Source: Planctomycetota bacterium (GTDB lineage: Bacteria > Planctomycetota > UBA1135 > UBA2386). Taken from it: 49,086 nt of DNA. The stretch covers positions 1-49,086 of the forward strand of contig JAEUHR010000006.1 in NCBI GenBank assembly GCA_016794425.1, read 5' to 3'. The notes under the pieces were generated by a model. It saw nothing but the letters and a program-made list of their open reading frames with translations, did not search any database and was not told the DNA's origin. Positions 19,441 to 28,148 of the stretch are shown here, one piece after another (position 1 is the first letter of the stretch; the number at the start of each line of letters is the position of its first letter). Both the position numbers and the translations under genes were made by a program.

Positions 19441-20784
19441 TCAGTATTGCGGCCGCAGATCCTGCAGCCGTTTGGCCTTGAGCTCGAAGCGCGGCAGCTC
19501 GCCCTGCTTGCACAGCTCGACGTTGAACCGCAGGCCCTCGTGGGCGTCGGCGAGGTCCTTGCCGAGCTGCTGCTGCAGCCGCGGCCATTCGGCGTCGAGG
19601 CCGGGCTTCAGCTCGACCTTGACCGTGATCTCGTCCTGCACGTTGTCCTTGCGTTCGATCACGATCTGGAACTCCTCGACCTGTGCGTGCTCGCGCACCA
19701 CCGCCTCGACGGCGCGCGGGTAGACGTTGGTGCCGCGGATCAGCTTCATGTCGTCGACGCGGCCGAGGATGCCGCCTTCGTAGATGTCGCCGGTGCGGCC
19801 GCAGCTGCAGCGCGTGTGCGGCACCTTGTTGACGAGGTCTTTGGTGCGGTAGCGGAGCAGCGGGATGAAGCCGCGGCCGAACGACGTCACGACGCGTTCG
19901 CCGCGTTCGCCGTAGGGCACCGGCTCGCCGGTGTCGGGGTCGAGCACTTCCTCGATGAAGTGGTCCTCGATGATGTGCGGACCGCCGGGCTGGTGGTCGC
20001 ACTCGAAGATCATGATCGTGCCGATCTCGGTCATGCCGGCGGTGTCGCCGCACTTGCCGCCCCACATGTCCTCGATCATCTTCTTGACCGCGGGGATCGA
20101 GCCGGCCGGTTCGCCGCTGACGACGACGCGGCGCACCTTGCCGTCGCGGCGCAGGTCGATGCCCATCTTCTCGGCGGTCTGGCCCATGCGCAGCGCGTAG
20201 GTCGGCGTCGCGCAGACGACGGTCACGCCCAGCTCGACGATCTGCTTGACCCGCTGCTCGGTGGTCATGTTGCCGGACGCGAGCGTCAGGCAGCCGAGCT
20301 TCTCGCAGCAGTAGTGGGCGCCCCAGAAACCGATGAACGAGCCGTAGCTGAACGCGAAGAACACCTTGTCCGTCGGGCGGATGCCGAAGCCCCAGAAGCC
20401 GTAGCACCACATGTCGGTGATCCACGACCAGTCCTTGCGCGAGTCGAGCACGCGCAGCGGCTGACGGCCCGAGGTGCCCGAGGTCAGGTGGTAGCGGATC
20501 GCGTCGGTCTCCGGCCGCGTGATCAGGTCGCCGAACAGCGGCTTCTCGGCCTGGTTCGCCATCCAGTCCTCGCGGGTCATGAACGGCAGGCGGCGCAGGT
20601 CGTCCAGCGTGCGGATCCGGTCCGGGGTCACGCCGGCGCGTTCGTAGAGCCGCCGGTGGAACGGCGACCGGTGCCAGGCGCGATCGACCAGCCGCTGCAG
20701 CTTGGCGAGCTGCAGCGCGCGCAGCTGGTCCTTCGGCAGCGTCTCGGTCTTCGGGTTCCAGAACGACGAGGCGGTCGCGGGCAC
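19441..20784 (-). CDS. paaK: Phenylacetate-CoA ligase-like AMP-binding enzyme
   Basis: 447 aa, close to PaaK length. The P-loop YHLTSGTSGRQPL, the AMP-binding core (VSGEPAGSIP; DTAGMTEIGTIM), LLRYRTKDLV, the CSCGRTGDI motif and the C-terminal GRVDDMKLIRGTNVYP hinge are all typical of the PaaK family, which adenylates an aryl-acid and forms the CoA thioester. No other phenylacetate-degradation gene is nearby, so the true substrate may be another aromatic acid. GTG 20784 is chosen over extending into the leader, because upstream sequence is unlike the family and a promoter-like element lies there. Confidence 0.82.
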   Translation of the reverse strand: MPATASSFWNPKTETLPKDQLRALQLAKLQRLVDRAWHRSPFHRRLYERAGVTPDRIRTLDDLRRLPFMTREDWMANQAEKPLFGDLITRPETDAIRYHLTSGTSGRQPLRVLDSRKDWSWITDMWCYGFWGFGIRPTDKVFFAFSYGSFIGFWGAHYCCEKLGCLTLASGNMTTEQRVKQIVELGVTVVCATPTYALRMGQTAEKMGIDLRRDGKVRRVVVSGEPAGSIPAVKKMIEDMWGGKCGDTAGMTEIGTIMIFECDHQPGGPHIIEDHFIEEVLDPDTGEPVPYGERGERVVTSFGRGFIPLLRYRTKDLVNKVPHTRCSCGRTGDIYEGGILGRVDDMKLIRGTNVYPRAVEAVVREHAQVEEFQIVIERKDNVQDEITVKVELKPGLDAEWPRLQQQLGKDLADAHEGLRFNVELCKQGELPRFELKAKRLQDLRPQY

Positions 20785-20814
20785 GGGCGTCTCCGGTCGG
20801 TGGGGTGGGCGCGG

Positions 20815-20843
20815 AGCGTAGTCGCGCCAGTGCGGCCGTGCGA
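20815..20843 (-). promoter_or_regulatory. Candidate promoter for the CoA ligase operon
   Basis: On the minus strand, TCGCAC (20843-20838) and TACGCT (20820-20815) are separated by 17 bases, giving a leader of about 24 bases before GTG 20784. This is one of the two best -35/-10 pairs in the window; the -35 is 3 or 4 matches to TTGACA. Confidence 0.4.
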
Positions 20844-20927
20844 CTGCGGGTTCGGTGCCACGGTCGCCCGGGGCACACGGGCGGGGGGCCGGGCACCGCT
20901 GGGCGACGCGGGTGGCCGACCCGGGTG

Positions 20928-20933
20928 TATGCT
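20928..20933 (+). promoter_or_regulatory. Possible -10 element for the halogenase
   Basis: TATGCT, 54 bases before the halogenase ATG, in the 203-base divergent spacer 20785-20987. No good -35 is seen. The rest of the spacer is GC-rich with no other recognisable feature. Confidence 0.25.
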
Positions 20934-20987
20934 CGCGGCCCCTCTCGTCCCCGTCCCCGGGCTCCATGTCCCCGGGGCATCCATGCC

Positions 20988-22508
20988 ATGATCAAGAGCG
21001 TCGTCGTCCTCGGCGGCGGAAGCGCCGGCTTCCTGGCCGCCATCAGCATCAAGTCCAAGAACCCGCACCTGTCGGTGCGCATCCTGCGATCGCCCGACAT
21101 CGGCATCATCGGTGTCGGCGAAGGCACGACGATCGCGTTCCCGCGGTTCCTGCAGGGCTACCTGCACGTGCCGCTGCGCGAGTTCTTCCAGGTCGCGGAG
21201 CCGACCTTCAAGCTCGGCATCAAGTTCCTGTGGGGCCCACGGCGCGAGTTCTACTACACGTTCGCGAAGGAGTACGAGGCGCGGCTGACCGGTCTGTCGA
21301 AGCCGATCGGCTTCTACCACGACCACGACACGCAGTGGATCGGCGCGCTGTCGGCGCTGATGGCGCACGACAAGGCGTTCGTGCGCAACGCGGACGGCAC
21401 GCCCAACCTGTCGCTGCCGCACGGCTACCACATCGAGAACGAGAAGCTGGTCGGCTGGCTCGAATCGCACGCGCGCAAGGTCGGCGTCGAGATCGGCGAC
21501 GCCAACGTCGCCGGCGTCGAGACCGGGCCGGTGCGCACCTCGGGCCGCGAGGAGAAGGGCGTCACGGCACTGGTGCTCGCCGACGGCCAGCGGGTCACCG
21601 CGGACCTGTTCGTCGATGCCAGCGGCTTCCGCAGCGAACTGCTCGGCAAGGCGCTCGGCGAGGCCTACCAGAGCTTCGAGAAGTCGCTGTTCTGCGATCG
21701 CGCGGTGATCGGCGGCTGGGAGCGCACCGACGAGGTCGTAAAGCCCTACACGACCGTCGAGACGATGGACCACGGCTGGGCGTGGCAGATCGAACACGCC
21801 GACTTCATCAACCGCGGCTACGTCTATTCGGGCGCGCACGTCGACGACGAGACCGCGCGCCAGGAGCTGCTGCGCAAGAACCCGAAGATCCCGGCCGAGC
21901 GCACGCGCGTGGTGCGCTACCGCAGCGGTCGCCGCGCGCGCACCTGGATCGGCAACGTCGTCGGCGTCGGCAATTCGGTGGGCTTCGTCGAGCCGCTCGA
22001 GGCGACCTCGCTCGGCGTGATCGCGCTCGAGTGCGTGATGCTGGCCGACACGCTGGCCGAGACCATAGGCGAGCCCGGGCCGATGATCGTCGACATCTTC
22101 AACAAGCACAACGGCAAGGCGTGGGACGACATCCGCGACTTCCTCGCCGTGCACTACGCGTTCAACACGCGGCTCGACACGCCGTTCTGGAAGGACTGCC
22201 GCGAGAAGACCGACCTCGCCGGCGCCGCGCCGATGGTCGAGTGGTTCCGCGAGAACGGCCCGTCGACGCTGGTGAAGGGCATCCTGATGCCGGAGAGCAA
22301 CTCGTTCGGCTTCGAGGGCTACCTGGCGATGTTCGTCGGCCAGAAGCTGCAGTACCCGAAGGAGCGCAAGCCCGCGGCGAAGGAAGTCGAGCTGTGGCGC
22401 AAGTACGTCGCCAAGTTCGGCGAGCAGTCGCGCACCGCGCTGAGCGTCATGGACACGCTGCGCGCCGTGCACGGCCCGGCGTGGAACGTCAAGGCCGCGG
22501 CGCGCTAG
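20988..22508 (+). CDS. Flavin-dependent tryptophan-halogenase family protein
   Basis: 506 aa. FAD-binding VVLGGGSAGFLAA (6-18). The segment FKLGIKFLWG places a lysine at K79, equivalent to the catalytic lysine of PrnA-type halogenases. FVEPLEAT supplies the conserved glutamate (E338). The signature WxWxIP reads WAWQIE (264-269), keeping both tryptophans but replacing the proline. FADH2-dependent halogenases use chloride or bromide and need a separate flavin reductase; none is adjacent. The substrate is unknown and need not be tryptophan. ATG 20988 is chosen as the start of the Rossmann strand. A 75-aa Cys-rich protein follows after 13 bases. Confidence 0.82.
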   Translation: MIKSVVVLGGGSAGFLAAISIKSKNPHLSVRILRSPDIGIIGVGEGTTIAFPRFLQGYLHVPLREFFQVAEPTFKLGIKFLWGPRREFYYTFAKEYEARLTGLSKPIGFYHDHDTQWIGALSALMAHDKAFVRNADGTPNLSLPHGYHIENEKLVGWLESHARKVGVEIGDANVAGVETGPVRTSGREEKGVTALVLADGQRVTADLFVDASGFRSELLGKALGEAYQSFEKSLFCDRAVIGGWERTDEVVKPYTTVETMDHGWAWQIEHADFINRGYVYSGAHVDDETARQELLRKNPKIPAERTRVVRYRSGRRARTWIGNVVGVGNSVGFVEPLEATSLGVIALECVMLADTLAETIGEPGPMIVDIFNKHNGKAWDDIRDFLAVHYAFNTRLDTPFWKDCREKTDLAGAAPMVEWFRENGPSTLVKGILMPESNSFGFEGYLAMFVGQKLQYPKERKPAAKEVELWRKYVAKFGEQSRTALSVMDTLRAVHGPAWNVKAAAR

Positions 22509-22521
22509 GCCCGGCCCGCGC

Positions 22522-22749
22522 ATGCGCGACGACGCGATCGATGCCGGCGCCGCGGCGTGGATCCGCGAGCAGCTGGTCGCCGAGGGCGTCGACGGCGGCT
22601 ACGTGCCGTTCGTCGCGCGCCATCTGCGCGAACCCGACGCGACGTGGCGCTGGTGCTGCGGCAGCAGCTGCGACCCGTGCGTGCAGGCGCTCGGCCGCGT
22701 CGTCGACGCCGCGCGCCAGCGCTTCGGCGCGGCCCCGCCGGGCGGCTGA
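22522..22749 (+). CDS. Small Cys-rich protein downstream of halogenase
   Basis: 75 aa. Helical, with a cysteine cluster WCCGSSCDPCVQALGRVV in the second half (two adjacent Cys, then C-D-P-C). This spacing suggests metal binding or a redox pair. It begins 13 bases after the halogenase stop and probably shares its mRNA. No family is recognised, and the absence of a clear ribosome site lowers certainty. Confidence 0.5.
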   Translation: MRDDAIDAGAAAWIREQLVAEGVDGGYVPFVARHLREPDATWRWCCGSSCDPCVQALGRVVDAARQRFGAAPPGG

Positions 22750-22762
22750 TCGTCGGCCGTTC

Positions 22763-24163
22763 TCAGGGACCGCGGACGACTACCGGCACCGTATTGGACG
22801 CGACGATGCCGTTCGCGGGCCCGTTGGGGCCGAAATGAAGGCCGAAGAACTGCGTCGTCAGGGCCGTGCCCACCGGGATCGTGACCGGGATCGCGAACGA
22901 CACCGTGCTCGGGCTCGCCACGCCGGTTCCGGTCGGGATCGGGGTGACGCCGACGGTCCCGAGCGACGCGTCACAGCCGACCAGGCCGAGTTCGACGAAC
23001 GGTGATGTCGTCACGGTCGCCGCCAGACTCAGCGCGAGCACCGCGAACGTGACCGTCTGCGGTCCGATCGACGTCGGCGGCCAGCAGCGGATCTCGGCGG
23101 TCTGTCCCGCCTGTGGTGGGGTGACGGTCTTCGCCGACATCTGCTTGTAGGGCAGCCACTCTTGGCCGCTGGATGCGTCCAGCACCAGGTCCGGCGGTGA
23201 CGATCCGCCCGGCGTGCCGACGCCGGGTGTTCCGGCCCCGAGCGAGAGGTAGTGCGTGCGGCGGGCGAACGATCCCTGCTCCAGCACCATCGCGGGGCCA
23301 CTGTCGCCGCCGGGCTGCCCGACCAGGGAAGTACCGCCGCGGCCGCCGCGGACACCGACCGAAGGCAGGTGCGGCAGTCCGAACGCCCCGCCGCCGATCA
23401 ACTCGACCAACGAGCTCACGCAATGCACCGCTGGTCCGCCGTCCCCGCACGGACCCGGATCGGTGATCGGCGAGCGGCCGCTGCCCCCTTCGATCTCGCA
23501 GCCATAGGCCGCGACGTAGCTGCCTTGTTCGATCGACAGGCCCGGCGCGCCGCGGCCGCCGAAGACAAGCGTGCTGCCACCCTCGAACCGGCAGAACGCG
23601 AGTTCGACGCGCGAACCGCGGATCGTCGCTGCCGGTTCCGCTGCCGTGGTCGGCAACAGCGATGCGCCGAACTTGGTGCCGTGCACGTGCACGTTGGCGC
23701 TGTCCACGACCAGCAGTCCCGAACTGGCGGTGGCGCTGGGCCAGGGGTCGCTGCACGACTCGAGCGTGACCTCGCCGATGCAGTCGTGGATCACGAACCG
23801 AGGGTTCGGCTCGAGCGACCCCATCGCGTGGCGCAGCCCGACGATGCGCACGATCTCATCGCCTGGCAGCGGTCCGATCGTGACGTCGCCGCGCGCCAGC
23901 GAAGTCATGGTCGGGTCGGCGACGACGATCGTGAGGCTCTTGCTCGCGACCGAGAACGGTCGGTAACTGCCGGGCCGCACGTCGAGGACTGCGCCGTCGG
24001 GAGCGGCGGCCACTGCGGCCTGCAGGTCGACGAAGGCCGTGCCGGGACCGTTGTGCGCGTCGACCACGAAGACCTGGGCCGGGGCCGAACATGCCATGAC
24101 CAGCGCCACGAACCGGGATGCAGTGGGGCGCCGATCTGGAGCCGAAGCGGGCTGGGTCGACAT
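22763..24163 (-). CDS. Secreted beta-helix-like protein with C-terminal SN module
   Basis: 466 aa. A late signal peptide (SRFVALVMACSAPAQ) is preceded by about 16 polar residues; the internal ATG of that segment could be the true start. The body (VVDAHNGPGTAFVDLQAAVA; VLDVRPGSYRPFSVASKSL; VIHDCIGEVTLESCSDPW) has the repetitive short-strand pattern of right-handed parallel beta-helices. The C-terminal 60 residues (VASPSTVSFAIPVTIPVG; ALTTQFFGLHF; VASNTVPVVV) match a module found in other secreted proteins here. Likely extracellular; function unknown. Confidence 0.7.
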   Translation of the reverse strand: MSTQPASAPDRRPTASRFVALVMACSAPAQVFVVDAHNGPGTAFVDLQAAVAAAPDGAVLDVRPGSYRPFSVASKSLTIVVADPTMTSLARGDVTIGPLPGDEIVRIVGLRHAMGSLEPNPRFVIHDCIGEVTLESCSDPWPSATASSGLLVVDSANVHVHGTKFGASLLPTTAAEPAATIRGSRVELAFCRFEGGSTLVFGGRGAPGLSIEQGSYVAAYGCEIEGGSGRSPITDPGPCGDGGPAVHCVSSLVELIGGGAFGLPHLPSVGVRGGRGGTSLVGQPGGDSGPAMVLEQGSFARRTHYLSLGAGTPGVGTPGGSSPPDLVLDASSGQEWLPYKQMSAKTVTPPQAGQTAEIRCWPPTSIGPQTVTFAVLALSLAATVTTSPFVELGLVGCDASLGTVGVTPIPTGTGVASPSTVSFAIPVTIPVGTALTTQFFGLHFGPNGPANGIVASNTVPVVVRGP

Positions 24164-24246
24164 GCAGACAGCTAGAACTTGGTCCCGGACGCGTAACCCC
24201 GGCGCCGCGGCGGCATCCGGAACCGCCGCCTGCCTCAGCCCGCGGC

Positions 24247-25842
24247 TCAGCGGGTGCCGAGCGTCGTCGTCAGGCCGTTGCTGAGTTCCAGGAACCCGAG
24301 CAGCGGTGCCCCGGCGATCGCCACGGCTGCCTGCCAGGTGACCTCGAGGCCTTCGAGCGCGAGGTCGTTGGGGATCGCGTAGCCGACCTGCGCGTCGCCG
24401 TTGCCGTCGGCCAGCGTGCTGCCGAACAGGAAGAAGCCGGCGTCGACGTAGACGTGGCAGGCACCGAAGGCGATGTCGTCGGCGCCGAGCGCGGCGTAGA
24501 CGAACACCGGCGCCGCGGGCTGCGTGGCGACCAGGAGCGCGAAGCCGGGGCCAGGGATCAGCGGCAGGCCGTTGGTCGCCAGCGTCGGCGCGGGCGCACC
24601 GCAGCCCGGGCCCAGCGTCGTGACCTCGGCGATGCCGGCCGGGACCTGTGTCGCGATCGAAACCGACAGCGCGCCCGGGCCGACGCGCGCCTGGTCGACG
24701 ACCACGTCGCCGGCCTCGGGAGCGATGTCGCAGTCGAAGCCGAAGTTGTAGATGTGGTTCCAGTCGAGCGGGTTGCTCGCCGGGGCCGAGAACACCAGCT
24801 CGCCGCCGACGCGCGTCGCGGTCCACTCGTCGAGCAGGTCGTCGTTCGTGTCGCGGAACGTGATGTTGGTCACGGTCGTCGTCGGGCAGACCGGAATCCG
24901 CAGCGACGCGCCGCCGCGGTGGTTGTCGAAGTTCTGCACCGCGTACTCGTAGTGCCAGGTGCCACCGGCGAGCGGGGTGACCTTGACCGCGACCACGAAG
25001 TGGCCGTCGTCTTCACCGTTGCGGCCGTTGCCCAGCTGTGCCCCGGTCCACTGCTGCAGCACGCTGCCCTGCGTGAAAGCGCCCGGCACCGCGAACGTCC
25101 ACGTGGTGCCGGTCCAGGTCGCGGTCATCTGCCGATGGCCGAGGTTGTCCCAGTGCAGGTCGCCGTCCTCGCCGCGCACGACGATGTGGCAGCAGTAGTA
25201 GAACGTGCCGGGCGTCAGCAGGTCCTGTTCCTTCAGCGTGATGCGGTTCTTGACCGCATCGGTCGGGAAGCCGCCCGACGTGCTCTGCAGGCTGCGCACG
25301 CCGTCGGTGTTGGACGGCGGCGCGACCTCGGGATCGCCGCGGTCGAAGTACGAGCCGATCGGGTTCCAGACGCCGGTCCACGGGTCGATCTCGCTGGCCG
25401 GGCCGAGGTAGAAGCGGTTGGCGTTGAGGCCGGCGCCGTAGACGTCGGTGCAGTTGACGCGCAAGCCGGTGCCGCTCGACTGGCAGGTGCCGCCGCAGGT
25501 GCTGGCCGAGTTGGCGGCGCCGAACGCGTGCTTGACGTAGGTCGTCGACGCGTCGGTGATCTGCTCGAAGCGACCGTTCGACTCGCGCACGATGCTCATC
25601 GCGAACATCGGGTGGTTCGGATTCATCGGCGCGGTCCACTGGATCGGCACCGTGCCGGGGTTGCACATCGAGTACGAACAGGCCATCGCCACCTCGCCGT
25701 TCGGGTGCGCCGCGCCGCGGCGGCCGAAGTACGACGGGCTGGCGTTGTTGGTGAGGCGGCCGTCGAGGCCAGGGATGGTGCCGGACTGGGCCGCGACCGC
25801 GGCGGCGAGTGCGGTCACGGCGAACGGGAACGTGGCGCGCAT
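24247..25842 (-). CDS. Large secreted protein with C-terminal SN module
   Basis: 531 aa. Signal peptide MRATFPFAVTALAAAVAAQ; AAGGAAGA 6-13 bases upstream is a good ribosome site. The mature protein contains aromatic- and Cys-containing segments (CSYSMCNPGTVPIQW; STCGGTCQSSGTGLRVNC; FYYCCHIVVRGEDGDLHW) and a beta-rich region (WHYEYAVQNFDNHRGGASLR; WNHIYNFGFDCDI). The last 80 residues (LADGNGDAQVGYAIPNDL; GLEVTWQAAV; GFLELSNGLTTTLG) are the shared C-terminal module. No enzymatic signature is seen. Secretion is well supported; function is unknown. Confidence 0.75.
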   Translation of the reverse strand: MRATFPFAVTALAAAVAAQSGTIPGLDGRLTNNASPSYFGRRGAAHPNGEVAMACSYSMCNPGTVPIQWTAPMNPNHPMFAMSIVRESNGRFEQITDASTTYVKHAFGAANSASTCGGTCQSSGTGLRVNCTDVYGAGLNANRFYLGPASEIDPWTGVWNPIGSYFDRGDPEVAPPSNTDGVRSLQSTSGGFPTDAVKNRITLKEQDLLTPGTFYYCCHIVVRGEDGDLHWDNLGHRQMTATWTGTTWTFAVPGAFTQGSVLQQWTGAQLGNGRNGEDDGHFVVAVKVTPLAGGTWHYEYAVQNFDNHRGGASLRIPVCPTTTVTNITFRDTNDDLLDEWTATRVGGELVFSAPASNPLDWNHIYNFGFDCDIAPEAGDVVVDQARVGPGALSVSIATQVPAGIAEVTTLGPGCGAPAPTLATNGLPLIPGPGFALLVATQPAAPVFVYAALGADDIAFGACHVYVDAGFFLFGSTLADGNGDAQVGYAIPNDLALEGLEVTWQAAVAIAGAPLLGFLELSNGLTTTLGTR

Positions 25843-25873
25843 GGGGTCTTCCTTGGTTGTGGGAGAGCGCGGG

Positions 25874-25879
25874 ATCGTA
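25874..25879 (-). promoter_or_regulatory. Possible -10 element of the secreted-protein gene
   Basis: TACGAT on the minus strand, 31 bases before ATG 25842, with a Shine-Dalgarno-like AAGGAAGA between. -35 not recognised. Confidence 0.3.
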
Positions 25880-25950
25880 GGGTCTGCCGCGTGCGCCGGG
25901 GAGCGGGGGCATCGCTTGACCGTCGCCGCGGGCGCAGGTCTGCTGCGGTC

Positions 25951-26952
25951 GTGCCCGTCGCCACCTTCGCGATCCCCTGCCGCGACGCCGGACCGTTCCT
26001 GCGGCCGCTGCTGCAATCGCTGCTGGCGCAGACGCAGGCCGATTTCTCCCTGGTGCTGGTCGACGACGGTTCGACCGACGGGTCGGCGGATCTGGCGCGA
26101 GCGGTCGCCGGTGACCGCATCACCGTGCACCGCAACGAGCGCGCGCTCGGCATCGGCGCGAACTGGAACCGCTGCGTCGAGCTCGCGGCGACGCCGTTCG
26201 TCTGCCTCGCGCACCAGGACGACGTCTACGCCCCCGACTACCTGCGCCGCATGCTGGCGGCCCTGCACGAGCGACCCGATGCCGGCCTGGCGCACTGCCG
26301 CGCGACCGCGATCGACGCGGCCGGCGCGCCGTTCGAGTCGCCGGCCGAGCGCTTCAAGGACCACTTCTGGCACCACCGCCCGGGCGTCGACCGGGCTGCA
26401 CACTACGAGCGGCTGTGGCGCGGCAACTTCGTCTGCTGTCCGTCGGTGCTGTACCGGACCGAGGCGCTGCGCCGCGTCGGCCCGTTCCGCGCCGACCTGC
26501 GGTTCGCGCTCGACTGGGAGCAGTGGTTCCGGTTCCTGCGCGCGGGGTTCGGCATCGTCGACGTCGACGCCGAACTGCTGCACTACCGGCGCCACGCGGC
26601 GGCGGCGAGCCGGTCGGCGACCGCGGACCGCACGCGCTTTCTGGAGGAGCTGCAGGTGCTCGCGGCGGCGCGCCGCGACGGCGCCGCGGCGGGGCTGCTG
26701 CGCGCCGACGTCGGGCCGAGCCCGGCGCTGCGCAACAACCTGCTGCACGAGGCGCTGGCCGACCTCGACGCCGGCCGCGCCGCCGCCGTCGAGGCGAAGC
26801 TGGCGTTCGTGCGCGACCAGGCGCCCGAGCTGTGGCGCGATCCGTACGTGCGGGCCTTCCGCGGCCTGCGGCGCCTCGGCCGGCCGGGGCGCTGGGCGCT
26901 CGGCGCCGGCCGCGCGCTGGCGGTCCGGCTCGGCCTCGGAGGTGTGTCGTGA
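25951..26952 (+). CDS. Family 2 glycosyltransferase
   Basis: 333 aa, GTG start (an in-frame GTG at about 25891 is an alternative). GT-A fold: VATFAIPCRDAGPFL, nucleotide-binding LVLVDDGSTDGS (34-45), DxD region CLAHQDDVYAPDY, and catalytic-base region FALDWEQWFRFL. It lacks membrane spans, so it acts at the cytoplasmic face. It transfers a sugar from a nucleotide donor; donor and acceptor are unknown. It overlaps the next glycosyltransferase by 4 bases, so both probably build the same glycan, possibly linked to flagella because motA follows. Confidence 0.85.
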   Translation: MPVATFAIPCRDAGPFLRPLLQSLLAQTQADFSLVLVDDGSTDGSADLARAVAGDRITVHRNERALGIGANWNRCVELAATPFVCLAHQDDVYAPDYLRRMLAALHERPDAGLAHCRATAIDAAGAPFESPAERFKDHFWHHRPGVDRAAHYERLWRGNFVCCPSVLYRTEALRRVGPFRADLRFALDWEQWFRFLRAGFGIVDVDAELLHYRRHAAAASRSATADRTRFLEELQVLAAARRDGAAAGLLRADVGPSPALRNNLLHEALADLDAGRAAAVEAKLAFVRDQAPELWRDPYVRAFRGLRRLGRPGRWALGAGRALAVRLGLGGVS

Positions 26953-28010
26953 CCTCCTCGCCGACGCCGGCGCGCGTCGCGGTCGTGGTGCTGAACTGGA
27001 ACGGTCTCGCGTGGACCTCAGCCGCGGTGCGGTCGCTGCTGGCGCAGACGCACGCGGCGGTCGAGATCCACGTCGTCGACAACGGCTCCGCGAACGACGA
27101 GGCGGCGGCGCTGCGCGCCGAGTTCGGCGACCGCATCCGGCTGCTGGCGCTGCCGGTGAACACCGGCTTCACCGGCGGCAACAACGCCGCGTTCGAATTG
27201 GTGCTGGCCGAGGCGCGCTGCGAGTTCGTCGCGCTGCTCAACAACGACGCCGAAGCCGATCCGGAGTGGATCGCCGAGCTGCTGCGCGCGGCCGAGACCG
27301 AGCCGCGCACCGGCATCGTCGCCAGCCGCATGTGCCTGCAGGCCGATCCGGACCGGCTCGACAACGCCGGCGTGTGGCTGCTGGGCAGCGGCGACGTCGC
27401 GCCGCGCGGCCGGCTGCAGGTGGCCGCGAGCTGGAACGAACCCGACCGGCTGCTGGCGGCCTGCGGCGGCGCGCTGCTGCTGCGCGGCGAGATGCTGCGG
27501 CGCATCGGCCTGTTCCGCGCCGACTTCTTCGCCAACTTCGAGGACGCCGACCTGTCGCTGCGCGCCGTGATGGCCGGCTACGGCGTGCGCTACGCGCCGG
27601 CGGCGCGCGTGCGGCACCGGCTCAACGCGACGATCCGCCGCGTGCGCGACACCGAGTTCGACGTGCGCTCGGTGCGCAACGCGACGTGGGCGTGGCTCGT
27701 CAACCTGCCGCTGCCCGTGCTGCTGCTGAACCTGCCGTCGTTCGTGTGCGCGAACCTCGCCGTCCTGCTGCTGCTGCCGCTCGCGGGCCGGCCGCGGGCG
27801 GCGTGGGCGTTCCTGCGCGGCCGGCTGCGCGCGCTGCGCGAGCTGCCGGCGATCGCCGCCGAGCGCCGCCGGCTGCGGCCGTTGCGCGCCGCGCCGCCGT
27901 GGTGGCGGCTGTGGTGGGCGCAGCGGTCGTTCGTGGTCGAGTACGCGCGGCTCGGTTGGCTCGCGCTGCGCGGCGGCCGCATCGGCGTGATGGACAGATC
28001 GCAGGTCTGA
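26949..28010 (+). CDS. Family 2 glycosyltransferase, rhamnosyltransferase-like
   Basis: 353 aa, GTG start overlapping the previous stop. VAVVVLNWNGLAW and VVDNGSANDEA form the nucleotide-binding part, LLNNDAEADPEW holds the DxD-type metal site, and FFANFEDADLSLRAVMAGYG is the acceptor/base region usual in WcaA/RfbF-like transferases. A hydrophobic segment (LVNLPLPVLLLNLPSFVCAN; LAVLLLLPLAG) lies near residues 230-275 and may attach it to the membrane. The C-terminus is very basic. Product unknown. Confidence 0.85.
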   Translation: MTSSPTPARVAVVVLNWNGLAWTSAAVRSLLAQTHAAVEIHVVDNGSANDEAAALRAEFGDRIRLLALPVNTGFTGGNNAAFELVLAEARCEFVALLNNDAEADPEWIAELLRAAETEPRTGIVASRMCLQADPDRLDNAGVWLLGSGDVAPRGRLQVAASWNEPDRLLAACGGALLLRGEMLRRIGLFRADFFANFEDADLSLRAVMAGYGVRYAPAARVRHRLNATIRRVRDTEFDVRSVRNATWAWLVNLPLPVLLLNLPSFVCANLAVLLLLPLAGRPRAAWAFLRGRLRALRELPAIAAERRRLRPLRAAPPWWRLWWAQRSFVVEYARLGWLALRGGRIGVMDRSQV

Positions 28011-28148
28011 CGCCGCGCGACCGTCGGCTTTCCCGACACCCGCAGTCCAGTGCCGGGATTCGCGTCGGCCGGCTCAAGTGCGGCGGCGGATCGACCATGA
28101 TCCAGGTGGCGGATCGTCGCGCCGCAGCAACAGGGAGCAGGCAGGGGA
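28011..28148 (+). other. Leader region of motA
   Basis: 138 bases between the glycosyltransferase and motA. It contains a short GTCGG-CTTTC-CCGAC hairpin at 28023-28037 without a T-tract, a repeated GCGGATCG, and AGGGGA just before the motA ATG. No convincing sigma28 site was found. Confidence 0.35.

Noticed and set aside
28060..28110. A possible sigma28 promoter before motA (TCAAG and GGATCGA)
   Set aside because: Neither element nor the spacing fits the consensus well enough.
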